Of a stretch of DNA of 64,000 nucleotides, positions 47,583-61,195 are shown in pieces (the stretch's first letter is position 1; each line of letters starts with the position of its first letter). The position numbers and the translations under genes were made by a program. Under the pieces are notes generated by a model that made no database searches, was not told where the DNA came from, and saw nothing but the letters and a program-made list of their open reading frames with translations. Location of the stretch: NCBI GenBank assembly GCA_026874595.1, contig CM049307.1, positions 77,044,643 to 77,108,642 of the forward strand, in the 5' to 3' direction. This stretch comes from Sipunculus nudus (Eukaryota > Annelida > Sipuncula > Golfingiida > Sipunculidae).

Positions 47583-48599
47583 AAAATTATCTTTCCTGAT
47601 GGCTAAATGCTCTCATTAACAGACTCTTATTTCGATATGGATTTAACTGATAATGTATTTTACATATCTTTAAGAACGAGGAGTTTTCTTTTACAATATC
47701 CATCACGCATGTATATTACATTTCAGCTGAAGTCTGTGAACGAACAAAACGGAGCATGATTTACTTTAATCCTGTGCTAGTCATGGGCACGAATTCGATT
47801 AAGACCGTCTGAACATTATTCAGTTTTGATAAGTTTGCTTTTAAATAAGAGTCTGCGTGATTTAACAAAGTGATTGACACACGTGAGTGACAAACAATAA
47901 AACTCTTTTCAGTTCAGAGAGAGTGTGAGCTTTCTTTTTGTATACGCCATATACCCGTCTTAATATTTTTAGAGTCAATTTATTTCCATTTAAAAGCGGT
48001 ACACACCCATAACGCCCTTTTTAAATATAAATCTTATGCACTTAGCAGACAAACCAGCACATCGGTACATTAATTATTACATGTCTTTAACGATAAGCGG
48101 TAGTGCTTTTGAATGATTAAATATGTGTAAACTGTTAATGTAATCCTGTGGAAATAAATATGTTTAAACCAAAGCGGTCCGTCCTTAATTTGGAATATTT
48201 ACAGTTGTTGCTATTTTCTGATTCCAAAATAAGGAATTTTTAGCGACAAATGTTGTGAAAACAAAAAGGCCGAAATCTTCATGAACGAAGCAGACTTAAT
48301 TTTGAAGTCCTCCTTTCACATATGTTCAGGTTCTTTTCCAGTAGGATGTAATAACTGAGAAATTTATGTTATAATTCTCCTTGATATGCATACCCATGGA
48401 ATTTAAAAGTAACGTTTATTAAGTATCGAAATGAACTCCTGAAGAAAGAACATTGGTCTGTCTTGCAAAATGACCACTCTGTAGACCCCGGTCTCTGAAT
48501 GAGCTTAGCTGGCACCAAACAGCTGAAAGACATTTGGTGATTGGTCGCCGTGCAAATCACACAGCCTGCCATCTCTAAACCGTCCCCAATCTATTCCGG
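47583..48599. other. 3'UTR of copy 1 and intergenic spacer
   Basis: AATAAA at 47896-47901 is the likely polyadenylation signal of copy 1. Nothing else recognised. Confidence 0.5.
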
Positions 48600-49085
48600 C
48601 TGATTTGACCTTGAAGATGAAGGTCAAGATCATCAATGTTCCATCATGTTCGAGAAGTTCGTTTAAACAACCGGTGTGCAGTGCTTCGACGGTTACCTTA
48701 TTCATAAATAATCGTAGAAACAATGAGCTATCATTCCGCTGATTTGACCTTGAAGAGCCAGGTCAAGGTCATCAGTTTCAGTCTCGTCAAAGAACTTGAT
48801 TTAGTGTTTTAAATTTGAGGGGAAAATAAGCAATACCATAAACATAATGAGGTTCACAAAAAATGAATTTAGGCTGTTGGCCTTGATGGAAAAGGTCAAG
48901 GTGACCCGGTTTCTAATTCTGAGATATTGATAGAAACAATCTAAATGACAAATTTCATAAAAAAAAAATTTGTGGGCAAAAGTTATCGCGTTCAAATGAT
49001 ACAGACGACGCCGACACCGGACGACGAAGAAAGACCAAACACTATATGTCTCCCCACCCCCCCCCCCCCATGGGAGGGCAGACAA
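48600..49085. repeat. ~139-bp repeat array with TGACCTTGA/TCAAGGTCA words
   Basis: GATTTGACCTTGAAGA....AGGTCAAG.TCATCA recurs at 48602 and 48740, with a diverged third unit at 48880. The array ends in a GACGACGCCGACACCGGACG-type tract and a TCTCCC...GGGAGG potential hairpin across a poly-C run (49052-49078). The layout of tandem core, GAC-rich tract and terminal hairpin parallels the Helentron-like element at 57100. It is non-coding. Confidence 0.65.
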
Positions 49086-50051
49086 TGATGGCATTAAATT
49101 GCACCTGACGTTAGAAATTCCTTAAATGATCTTACTTGTAGAATAAAACAAACGGGCGATGACTCCTCAGAAAAGGTTAACATATTTAAGTGAATTGCTG
49201 TTTTAAAAAAACATGGTGGTAGCGACCTCTTGAAATTACAGAAACGTTTTACATCCTCAGGTAGAAGTCTTATGATAATACATTAAGTAATGTACAGTCT
49301 GCCCCGGACGGTAGCAAGTGTACAAAAATAACGGACGGCAGACCTCATACGTTATATAACCATTATCTATTGAGGTTTGACGGTCTTGAGGTCTGACATT
49401 CACCCATCGATCTACAGCATTTGTAATTACACACTGTGCAGACTCGGACTCACAAGAGTAAAACTCTGCTGTTTAGGATTTTTAGGCGTCACAGTCTTAC
49501 CACAACAATGCACCGTGCATTCTACATACACCAGCGGTAAAAGTGCAGTAAAGAGTGTATTGTAGACCGTTAAAATATGTTGTATCCAAATAGTGTCAAG
49601 GCAAGATACATAAACATGAATATTTTAACAGTCAGATGATTTTCTAATATCCTATTAACTATTCAATGTTTCTGTTGGTTCAAGAAAAAGACCGTACATA
49701 ATTTAAATAGGACTTTTCTTTTATTTTACCTTTTACATTTCTCTTGAGAAATTAGCGGATTAGGATACGGTCGAATATATTTTGATTATTCAAATCCATT
49801 GAAATTCAGTTATTTTGGCCACTTCAGTTTTTGTCTATGGACAAAAATGATACGCACCAAAATGCCCTTAGAGCAAAAATAAATAGTCATAGGTGAATGA
49901 TTTGCATTTTATATTCATTTAGGACCTTGACCTTTTCCCCACCCCAAGGTCGTTCATTTCATAACGATCCCCATTATCCCTCAGATCTGTTCCTGTTTGT
50001 GCCTTTTTTCAATATAGCTGGGTTCTCCTACAGTTCTTGGATGACCTACTG
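49086..50051. other. Spacer between the two convergent transporter copies
   Basis: No exon recognised. It includes the 3'UTR of copy 2, with a possible AATAAA (minus strand) at about 49720. Confidence 0.4.
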
Positions 50052-52489
50052 CTAGTGAAGTTCCAGGTATTCTCCCCTGGTTTTATCACTTTGTCGTGAC
50101 ACTGGGATTAACAGCATTACAAACATGGATAAGATGAAACATCCTCCTGCCAGGAAAAACACGGGATCATACGTCAAATTTCTATCCCGAACAAAACCTG
50201 CAATACACAAAATAACATCTGTACTTCAAGCTATGGCATAAAAACAGATACAGATTGTAATATATAAAAAACGTATTCTATATCGTGCATCATTTTAATA
50301 ATATTCCTGCAATAGAAATAAACATATTTTCTCAGATACCTTGTGGTCTAGTTTTACCGTATCTGCGAAAATATTTATATGTGCCTGCAGTACAGGGACC
50401 TCACCAGTGTCTCAATATCTAAACACAATTCACTTATAAATCAGCAGAAGGTAAAACATCCAAACAGCCTTTGGTATGATGTGCCTTTTGGACAAACAAT
50501 GTAAATATATTCTACGAGTAATGTAAATGGTCAGACTAAATAACATTCACAAGGCAAACTTTAGCATATTATAATAACAAATTCATGCCAAATATCAGAC
50601 CATTACGTTTTGTTAGAATTACTTCCTAGGATTGATTACAAAGACTGAACACAACATGAAGCTATTTGTAAACAAGATAATAAGGAGAAGTAAAATTTAA
50701 TCAAAATTAAATAATATGATACATGAACAGCCTGAGTTATTACTGCTTAGTTTAATGATAATATTTGTTAAAGAAAATACATACCTCCAGTAAAATCACC
50801 TGATATTTGTTCAGTATGACACATGTAATCTGTCTCATATCTTGAAGTTATAAGTTGATCCTAGATCTGCATTACATTATAAATACTGAGCACCTCAGCT
50901 CAGCTCCAAATACCCAATATGCTCTGTCGTATGGAATGAACCACTACTGTGGTTGGAATCTTTAAACTTTATTCAGAGCCTGCCTTATACATAGTTCCAT
51001 GGATCACCAGCCCCGTTTAAAGCCGAGTCCGTTAAATAAAACTTTTGATGAAGTTATTGATTCATATAACCGAAAGTAAAAATAATTCAACCCAAATACA
51101 TTCATCAAAACATGTTCGCTCAAAACAAGTAACGAATAAATTACCTTTATTTTTTAGGTATGCTTTCTTTCTTGCAATATTTGATACGTACCCATAAGAG
51201 GTGTAGTCACCAGGCACGCCACTCCTATTATCACCAAACTCAGGCCGAATGACCGAGTGATGACGTCAGAACCAAACAGGTCGTAGAGCACTAAAAGTGT
51301 CATGACAACGTGTCCTCCTGTCAAATATTAGATCAAACACTGGAGTAACAATAACGTAACTGAAAATATTACAACAGATGACATAAGCAGCGGAACCAGA
51401 ACGTAAATCCTCTAAAGGTGTCCTCCTGCTTACAGACACCTGAGGTCTAAATCCTGAATATATCAGTATTTTCTTTTCAAAATATAAACGATATAAACAT
51501 CCCCTTAACTCATATATCAACAAAAGTCACCTATCTTCGCTCTGTTATTGTCAATATAACGTCTCAACGTCTACTCAATTACCTACTGGCACCGTGATTC
51601 CGTACATACTCTATTAGTCTATATAATCGAAATTATTATGCAAATATTATGTGCCTCCAAAGTCTAAGGCTTTCAGCAACAACATCGAATTTTCAACGGC
51701 AAATTTAAAGTCGTTCTTGCGCTGTGATATCATAACATTACAAAAATTGATATTGAGGTTAACCTTAATAACCGACGTCGTATTTTGTCGCAGCTGAAGT
51801 TTGATGATCTAGTCGAAAGCCATGCCAGTTTGAAACGCTTACAGTCTGTGAATTAAAGTGGATTACATATAATCCTTACGTTAGGATTTGCGAACGTGGG
51901 TGTGGAAAACGAGTACTTATTGTGGTAGTTATTCAGGAATCTGTGGTAATAAATGGGTTGAGGTAAGAATGTACTGACAATTTCCGAGCGACGATAGGTT
52001 CCCTTTGTTTATGTATGTAACTCAAAAGATCCTATACATTTAATACAAATTCTAATAAATTTGGATAACCACGTGAGGTACCTCTCAGCTGTTAACAAAA
52101 AATCTTGTCAGTTAGGATAAAGATATTTACGTATTAAAATACCCAAGGTGTTATTAAGCTATTTGGAAACAAAGCTTATATACGTTTAAGTTTGTATAAT
52201 CCAGAAGTCAGCAATTGTAATCGAGATTCTTTTTGCGAGTTTATGAATTTTAACGAATTTTAGACACCAACGAGGATCGAACATCGATATCAAACTTCCA
52301 AATCAGTGTATTATTTCCTGTCCACTTTGTAAGAAACATTAGGCATATTTTAAATGTATCAGATTAAAATATCTTAACGAAATTACTTTAAAAAAAACAT
52401 GAAAGAAGCTTGCAGGCTTTGTGGTTTGAACCAAGCTCCTTGTAATGGGCAATTACAATGCAAAACATCTGTGATTGTTCGAGGAATGT

Positions 52490-52598
<109 letters not shown>

Positions 52599-54357
52599 GG
52601 AGTACACAGAAAAGAGAGTACACAGAAAAGTGTACAGTGATCCGACTTTTTAAAAAATGTAAATATTTCCACTTGCTTCTTCTATAAAGTTTTATATCTT
52701 TATCATTTTTTCCATACAGCGCGCTGATATGCTTTCAATCAAAGAGTATATGACAGGAGTTTCTATTGTTGAAAAAACTGATTGACAAAATATAAAGCAG
52801 ATCTAAAGTGCTTACCTGAAGCAAACCCATACATAGTAAGGATTGCATATATGGACCAAAGACTTTCACATATTGGCACAAGAAGAAGACAGGCACCAGT
52901 TAAGCCGACAGTTAATATTTGGAGATATAGGCGGCGTCCTATAAATATAGAAAAATTCCCAATCACTCCGAATGTGATTCTTCCAATCAAGCCTCCAATT
53001 CCAGTAAACGAGACGAACCATTTTGTGTCGTCATATGAAAATCCCATGTCGGTGCCTTTATCTGGGGTAAATGTGTACGTGACTGGAAAGCCCAGGTGAG
53101 CGATAAAGAGAGCTTATAGATAAAATATAAACTGAAGCTTTTTCATCAGCTTGAAGTCAAAAGATTCTTTCAAGGTCGTGATCAGTTTCTCAGATATACA
53201 AGGTTTCACGTCTAAAATGTTACAACTAAATGATGACGTAACTTCCGTGTGATGGTCCTTACTGTTAGTTTGATTTTTGGTCTCGTGAATTTGATTTTGT
53301 TCCTCATCGATTCGGTTTGTTACTACAGGATGGACCAGTAACCATAACCAGATACATTGTAGAACAATACCGGCCTCGAACAACATACACCCTCTCCATG
53401 AATATGTATTTGAAAGATATCTGACCAGTGGACTCATGGCAAACATACCAAGTGCTGACCCAGAGTAATATACTCCAGTTGCTACGGATCGTCTCTTGTC
53501 GAAAAATATTTGTATGGCTACACCACTTGAAACATAGAGAAATCCAAAACCAATACCTATGAATAAGAACACATAATGTAAGTACACATTTCACTTAGCA
53601 TCTTGGATGTACATTTTAACATCACTGGCAATACAAACTTTGGGACACAACTTGTAGTGCTAAGAACTAGTCATACTTGAGCTAAAATAACCTGGGACAG
53701 CAACTGGTCTCAGAAAACGGATAGTCGTTCTGACAGACCGCAACAGTTACGATCATCGCAAGGCCCTCAGTGACTTTCCACGACTTATTTTGCTTCTTGT
53801 TATCTTACGGCCAGCATAATATTATTCATGACAATCTTATGACGATCCTTACGACAAATTTTCCCTTTTATCGTTCGAGACCACACGCGAACACCGGTGA
53901 GTTGTTATTGTAATTCTGGCCGGAAAAGCTGAACTATAAGGCAACTATCGAGTAGGTTTATTTTGTTCACCGGCTTGAATTCCCACTTCATATGAGCCTT
54001 CATCACGTATGAAATGTTAGTTATTTAGATTTTAATTCATTGATCCAGTATGGACCAAAACCGCAGAATCAAGATGGGCACAGAATACAGATTTTGTAAT
54101 CACATCAAATTCTCATGTGATTTGGAAGGTTGGGAATAGACATACCTACAGCGACGCCGTATGCCACCGTGAATACCTCAAGACTCGGAGCAAAATATGC
54201 GATGACGAAGCCTCCAGCAGACACGAGGCCCCCAATAAATCCAGCAGCACGTAGTCCGAAAACCTTCACGAAAGCACTGGTGAACAATGCTAGAAAAGAT
54301 TTATTTATACAGATATACAACGCAAGTTATTTTTAAAGGGGAGGTATCACCAAAATT

Positions 54358-55075
54358 ATAGTTCCTCAATCCGCGGATGCGGGGGACATTGATATGGGTT
54401 TGTCTGTCTGTGTGTCCGTCTGTCTATCTGTTCGTCTGTCTGTCTGTCTGTCTCTCTGTCCGTCAGGTTTCGTTTCCGTGTGAAAACTTTCCTAAATATT
54501 ATCCGATTTCCTTCAAATTTGGGTCGGTGATTGCTCTTATACATATCTTGGTTGGGATTGGTTTTGAAGTGTCTGGCTTCTGTCTGTCTGTCTGTATGTA
54601 TGTCTGCCACTTTGTCTGTCTGTCTGTCAGGTTTTCATTTCCATGCAATAACTTTCCTAAATATTATCCGATTTCATTCAAATTTTGGTCAGTGATTGCA
54701 CTCATGCTTACTTTGATTGGGATTGGTTTTGAGTGTCTCGCATCTGTCTGTCTGACTGTCTGTCACTCTTTCTTTCAGTCTGTCAGACATTGCTCTCTTG
54801 CATACCTTGGTTTGGATTTGTTTTGAAATGTCTGGGTTATGTCCGTCTGTCTGTTTATCACCCTGTCTGTCAGTCTGTCAGATTTTCATTTCCGTGCCAT
54901 AACTTTCCTAAATATTATCTGATTTCATTTAAATTTTGGTCAGTCATTGCTCTCATGCATACCCTGGTTGGGATTTGCTTTGGAGTGTCTGGCTTCTGTC
55001 TGTCTGTCACTCTGTCTGTCCGTCCTTAATCTAGCATGAAAAACAACAAGATCCTAAAGCGGGGAACATTAATTC
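54358..55075 (+). mobile_element. ~165-bp tandem-core element with (GTCT)n, pearl-like
   Basis: The unit TTTCCGTG...AACTTTCCTAAATATTAT...GATTTCATTCAAATTT.GGTCAGTGATTGCTCT...TTGGGATTGGTTTTGAAGTGTCTGGCTTCTGTCTGTCTG is present at about 54468, 54634 and 54888, with a shortened one at about 54783. The unit ends are separated by (GTCT)n. The left edge GCGGGGGACATTGAT (54379) recurs in the same orientation at the right edge as GCGGGGAACATTAAT (55058). Bivalve pearl-type elements have ~160-bp core repeats next to tetranucleotide tracts, so this is my assignment by analogy. It lies in intron 1 of copy 2. Confidence 0.6.
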
Positions 55076-55264
55076 CACGAATTTGTTTTCTTTGAGCTAG
55101 ATCATTTAAGTACTCTAGAGCGACATGCTGTCTGGTGCCTTTTTATTGGTACCTCGGGGTTACTACAATGAGCGTCAACCACAACAGAACAGTAAGTTGG
55201 CAAGACAGCACTAGCATATTACTCGTATATTTTGCACTTGAAGACCAGTTTAGTTTTATTTAAA

Positions 55265-56071
55265 TGTAACAGATGGCCCTGTAAGTTCTGCGACTGGATA
55301 CTATTACAGATGTCTTTTTTATTGAGTGACACGGGCGTAACTCGTGTTGTAACGGTCTGGTCTGGCCGGGTATTGCATTCTCAGTTTAATCCGTACTGGT
55401 TGAACTCTTGTTGTCATGCTAGCTTGGGGCTTTCTCGCCTGGCCGAGCCGGGTCGGCTGACGTGTGAACCCTGATATGTAGAAACACGGCATTCCTTTTT
55501 CTAGATGATCCCTGTAACGCGTGTGTACTGTGTATAATGTTAGATTCTTTAGACTGTTCGAGAAGTGGAAAGTTCTGGGCTTGAGGTGGAAGTTATAAAA
55601 GGGGGCGGGGGTGTTTTAGAGCCGGGAGAGAGGTGAGAGAATATTCCAGCGGACACAGAAGTGTGTATGTCAGTTTGTGGGACTTTTCGGGTAAGTGGGC
55701 AATTACAGATTTTCTTATGGATTTGTGACGAATCTTATTTGGTCTTCAGTTTACTTTCGGGATTGTCACAAGAGCTTTACATTGGACTGTTATTCTCCGA
55801 GAGAATTTGTGTGAACTGTTCGTCCGGCTTATACATTTTAAAGAACTTGTCGCTGTGGCAGTGGTGGTATCCAGGTACTGTGCACTTTGTTTATTAGGCT
55901 GTGTGATTATATTGATTTTTTTTTAATATACTGTTGTTGTACTGTGTAATTGTATTGATTTAGTGTATTGTAATGTTAGGGTTGTTTTAAGAATAAATTA
56001 TGGTTATTTGTTAACAAAAAAAACACCACTTTATTCATTCCCCTAGGCATTTCACGCTGCCTGGTGTTACA
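55265..56071 (+). mobile_element. Probable solo LTR
   Basis: About 807 bp beginning TGTAACAGATGG and ending CTGGTGTTACA (TG...CA, with a TGTAAC/GTTACA short inverted terminus). It contains a strong TATA box followed by a GC-rich stretch (TATAAAAGGGGGCGGGG, 55594-55610) and an AATAAA at 55992-55997, in the order of an LTR U3-R-U5. No internal retroelement coding sequence is adjacent. The flanks TAAA and TAAT agree at only 3 of 4 bases, so the boundaries are provisional. Confidence 0.5.
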
Positions 56072-56473
56072 TAATCTTTTTTTTTCTCCGTTGCAAGGTT
56101 TATGTTCATCACGCATGCGTGATCTGTTGATATTAGGTTCCGTAACAATACAGATTCGTAGTTGATGACAAATTTAAAAACTCTTTCTCGGAAACCATTT
56201 GGAAAATATGGAATTGACTCCCTTATAGCACACATGGCATCATTCCCTATAGTTGATGTCCAAAAACGTGAATATCTGAGCTGTGGCCACAAAGGAGTTC
56301 AGTGACAAAGATTTAGTGGCAACATCGTCAATTAGAAAATAGATTAGAACGTCAAGATCGTAATGTCAGACAGTCTTCTCCTCATCTCAATTACATTACC
56401 GCCGTGGGTCGAAATAAATTTTGGCCAGTTTTCAGTATCGTCAAATGTATATCCTCAGGATACAAGTCTGGCA

Positions 56474-56579
56474 TGGATGATTACCTTATTGACGCATATA
56501 TAAATCTGACTAGAATATAATACCTTTGGATGATTACCTTATTGACGCATATATAAATCTGACTAGAATATAATACCTT
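56474..56579. repeat. 53-bp perfect tandem duplication
   Basis: TGGATGATTACCTTATTGAC...ATAATACCTT occurs twice head-to-tail at 56474 and 56527 with no difference that I can see. Confidence 0.9.
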
Positions 56580-57099
56580 TCCTTGTATCCACAAAGTTCC
56601 CCCCCCATACTAATAATATTTGAGAGAAACATATGTTGAAGAATTGGCACGGAGCTGAACAAAATACAGGCATGGACAATATCTATTGAGACAAATGATG
56701 AGCCCTACTGAAGGTCCCGGATTAAGACATGCTTGACCTGAAGTTTGGTCCAATTTGTGATCCCGGTCCGTGGTCAGTACTGTGAACAACATGTGACTCA
56801 ATCCCTGAACCTCACTTGTTATGTTGGTATGCTTTAACAGTTAATCCCCTTACTCCCATTTCAGCCAGGAGATCCTGCTTCATGAAGTTTAAATACCCAC
56901 AATTATATTACTGCACGATCACATTGTATTAACATCATAAAAAATCTGGACAATGTTTTATCGAGAAGCAGCAAGAATGCGTTTGACGATAGATAACTTT
57001 TTGTTATATTTGGTATGGTTGTTGTCTATGCATTATCTACATTTGCTTAATATAATTTACGATCCCAAATCCACAGGTACAAAATAGCTCCATTTCGGA
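56580..57099. other. Intron sequence, nothing recognised
   Basis: Part of intron 1 of transporter copy 2; no repeat or exon recognised. Confidence 0.4.
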
Positions 57100-60000
57100 A
57101 CAAGTGACCCATGGGTCATGACGCTCAGCTGACTGGGAAGAGATTCACAAAAGGAAATTTTATCATCAGAATGGTAGTATATACCCATTCAACTGAAGCA
57201 TCAAACAGATTAACCAACAGGCCAAGATTTAGTCTGTATTTATATATCTCAAAAATAGAGAAAAATGTGTAAACTTTTAAAACTAGAATACGGGTAACTG
57301 ACAAGTGACTACATGTATCTGCCAAAATCGGATAGTGAGGCATGGATTGAGTGGCAAGGGGAAATAGAGTGAGGTATGTTGCATATTAGCATGGATGTCT
57401 GCAGCCTAAATGTGTATGTAGGTTGTGCCACCACCACAAATCCAGAAAGCTGTCCAAGTTGTATACACCTGCAAAATTTTAGGCAGAAAAGTCAAACCAC
57501 TACATGTATATGAGCGATTTTTGCCCATGGCAGACAAACAGACAAACACTGTGCAAAAATCTTTGCAGGTAACCCCTCCAGTTTTGTGTATGATAAAGAC
57601 CTATGTGAGATCTAAACACATGCACAATTTTGGCCCAATCGGTCAAATGGTTCCTGAGATATGAGCTTGGATGTGTCCAGCGTTAACTAGAATGTAGGTG
57701 GCGCCACCTGTCATAAAATCAAGAAAGCTGTCCACGATGTATAAACCTGCAAAATTTTAGGCAGTTATGTCAAACCACTACAGAGAAATGAGTAATTTTA
57801 GGCCACGGCAGACTAACAGACAGACGCTGTGCAATCATTGTTACAGGTGGCGCCACCATTTTTTGTGTATGTTACAGAGCTATCAAAGGGCTACATTTGT
57901 ATAAATTTTATTTCCTGATCGGTCAAACGGTTCCCGAGATATAAGCTTGGATGTCATCAGCGTGAACGTAAACGTAGGTGGCGCCACCTGTCATAAAATC
58001 AAGAAAGCTATCCTGGATGTATACACATGACGAATTTCAGGTGAATTAGTCAATTCACTGCAGAGATATGAGTGATTTTAACCCAAGGCAGATGAACAGA
58101 TGGACACTGTGCAAACATGGTTACAGGTGGCGCCACCATTTTTTGTGTATGTTATAAAGCAATCCAAGGGCTACATTTGTATCAATTTTATTTCCTGATC
58201 GGTCAAACGGTTCCCGAGATATGAGGGTTTATGAGTGGAAACAGACCCACAAATGGACACTGGATAGAGAGGAAAGGTCAGAGGTCAATGCAAATTGGGT
58301 AGGCACCAGTTCACATGTGACCCGATAATAGGTGTAAGTTTGGGAAAAATCGGTCCATTAGTCTCCAAAGAGCTCTCTGGAAACGAACGCCGCCGCGGCG
58401 GAGGAACTCGGTCAAAAACATAGTATCCGCAAAACTTTGTTTTGGTGGATACAAAAATACAGGTGGCTCCACAAGTCTGCAGAAACTAATAAAAACACTT
58501 AATGGTCAATATCCATGCAAAAAATCATGGTGATCTCTGCATTAGTTGTTCAGATACTTCAGTTTTTGTATCAAATTGTCCATTATTCTGAGGGATACTT
58601 CGGAGTCCTATAGTTTGAAGGATATGGGTAACAGAGACCTAATTTCAAGTTTCCACAGGCACCTTTCATGGGCCTCCTTGCATGACAAGAATGAAGATTC
58701 TAGGTCCAGTTGTTGCGATTTGTACCCTGTTGACAGATAACCACATCTTTAAAGGTCTCAAAAAAAAGAAAAAAATTCGTAAAAATTTGAAAAAAAATAG
58801 AGGTGGCTCACCCAGTCTGCAGAAACTGATGGAACAGCTCATGATCAATATGTATGCCGAAAATCATGACCATCAGTGTTGTAGTTATTGAAATACTGCA
58901 GTTTTTGTATCAAATTTTCCATTATTCTGGGGGGGGGGGGGGGTATTTTGGACCCATACAGCTTAAAGAATATGGGTAACAGAGACCTAATTTCAAGTTT
59001 CCATGGAGATTTTTCATGGGTCTCCCTGTGTGTCAAGAACGAAGATTCTTGGTCCAGTTTTTATGATTTGTGCCCTGTTAACAGATGTTCATATCTTTAA
59101 AGGTCTCAAAAATACAGAAAAATTTCGTAAAAAAAACCGAACAAATACAGGTGGTGCCACCAGTCTGCAGAAACTTATGAAACACTCCAAGATCAATATC
59201 CATGCAAACAATTATGGTTATTTCTGCATTAGTTGTTCAGTTACTTTAGCATTTGTATCAAATTTTCCATTATTCAGTGCTGTACTTTGGAGTGCCATAG
59301 CTCAAAGGATATGGGTAACAGAGACCAAATTTCAGGTTTCCATGGAGACTTATCATGGGTCTCCCTGTGTGTCAAGAACGAAGATTCTAGGTCCAGTCGT
59401 TACGATTTGTACCCTGTTGACAGATAACTACATCCTTAAAGGTCTCAAAAATGGAGAAAACAATTCGTGAACATTGAAAAATACAGAACGCGCCACCAGT
59501 CTGCACAAACTGATGAAACATCTCATGATCAATATGTATGTCGAAAATCATGACCATCAGTGATGTAGTTAATGAGATATTGAAGTTTTTGTATGAAATT
59601 TTTGACTATTCTGGAAGGTAATTTTGGGCCCCATAGCTCGAAGGATATGGGTAACAGAGACCTAATTTCTGGTTTCCATGGAGACTTTTCATAGGTCTCT
59701 CAGTGTGTCGAAAATGAAGATTCTAGGTCCAGTCGTTACGATTTGTGCCACGCTAACAGATGACAGCATCCTCAAAGGTCTCAAAAATAGAGGAAAAAAT
59801 CGTAAAAATTCAAACAGTACAGGTGGCGCCACCAATCTGCAGGAACTGATCGAACATCTCATGATCAATATGTATGCCAAAAATGAAGACCATCAGTGAT
59901 GTAGTTATTGAGATATTGAAGTTTTTGTATGAAATTTTTTACTATTCTGGGGGGTACTTTGGGGCCCCATAGCTCAAAGGATATGGGTAACAGAGACCTA

Positions 60001-61101
60001 ATTTCTGGTTTCCATGGAGACTTATCATGGGTCTCCCTGTGTGTCAAGAACGAAGATTCTAGGTCCAGTCGTTACAATTTGTACCCTGTTGACAGATAAC
60101 TACATCCTTAAAGGTCTCAAAAATGGAAAAAACAATTCGTGAACATTGAAAAATACAGGTCGCGCCACCAGTCTGCACAAACTGATGAAACATCTCATGA
60201 TCAATATGTATGTCGAAAATCATGACCATCAGTGATGTAGTTAATGAGATATTGAAGTTTTTGTATGAAATTTTTGACTATTCTGGGGGGTAATTTTCGG
60301 CCCCATAGCTCGAAGGATATCGGTAACAGAGACCTAATTTCTGGTTTCCATGGAGACTTTTCATAGGTCTCTCAGTGTGTCGAAAATGAAGATTCTAGGT
60401 CCAGTCGTTACGATTTGTGCCACGCTAACAGATGACAGCATCCTCAAAGGTCTCAAAAATAGAGGAAAAAATCGTAAAAAATCAAACAGTACAGGTGGCG
60501 CCACCAGTCTGCAGGAACTGATCGAACATCTCATGATCAATATGTATGCCAAAAATGAAGACCATCAGTGATGTAGTTATTGAGATATTGAAGTTTTTGT
60601 ATGAAATTTTTTACTATTCTGGGGGGTACTTTGGGGCCCCATAGCTCAAAGGATATGGGTAACAGAGACCTAATTTCTTGTTTCCAAGGAGATTTTTCAT
60701 GGACCTCTCAGTGTGTCAAGAATTAAGATTCTAAGTCCAGTCTTTATGATTTGTGCCTTGTTAACAGATGTTCACATTTTTAAAGGTCTCAAAAATAGAG
60801 AAAAAAATTCGTAAAAAATCGAAAAATACAGGTGGCGCCACCAGTCTGCAGGAAGTGATGTAACATCTCATGATCAATATGTATGCAAAAAATCATGACC
60901 ATCAGTCAAGTAGTTAATGAGATATTGAAGTTTTTGTATGAAATTTTTGACTTTTCTGGGGGGTACTTTGGGGCCACATAGCTCGAAGGATATGGGTAAC
61001 AGAGACCTAATTTCTGGTTTCCAAGGAGATTTTTTTATGGACCTCTCAGAATCCCAAGTTACAAGGTTCTAGGTCCAGCGGTTACGATTTGTGCCTGGTT
61101 A

Positions 61102-61150
61102 ACGGACGGACAGACGGACAGACGGACAGACGGACAGACGGACGACGGAC
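61102..61150. repeat. (GACR)n microsatellite of copy B
   Basis: Alternating GACG and GACA units, reverse complement (GTCY)n, placed between the last core unit and the 3' hairpin. Confidence 0.9.
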
Positions 61151-61166
61151 AAAGAGTGATCGCTAT

Positions 61167-61195
61167 AGCTCAGATGACTTTCAGTCAGCTGAGCT
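61167..61195. other. 3'-terminal hairpin of copy B
   Basis: AGCTCAGATGACT and AGTCAGCTGAGCT pair over 13 positions with one mismatch around a TTC loop, just before an A-rich end. Confidence 0.8.

Noticed and set aside
54377-54826. 149-codon Cys/Leu/Ser/Val-rich open frame
   Set aside because: It translates (GTCT)n and the 165-bp pearl-like unit; a repeat artefact.
59003-59470. 155-codon open frame in repeat array B, with similar frames in each unit
   Set aside because: The frame recurs only because the 336-bp unit is repeated; the length is divisible by three by chance and stops vary between units. No domain.
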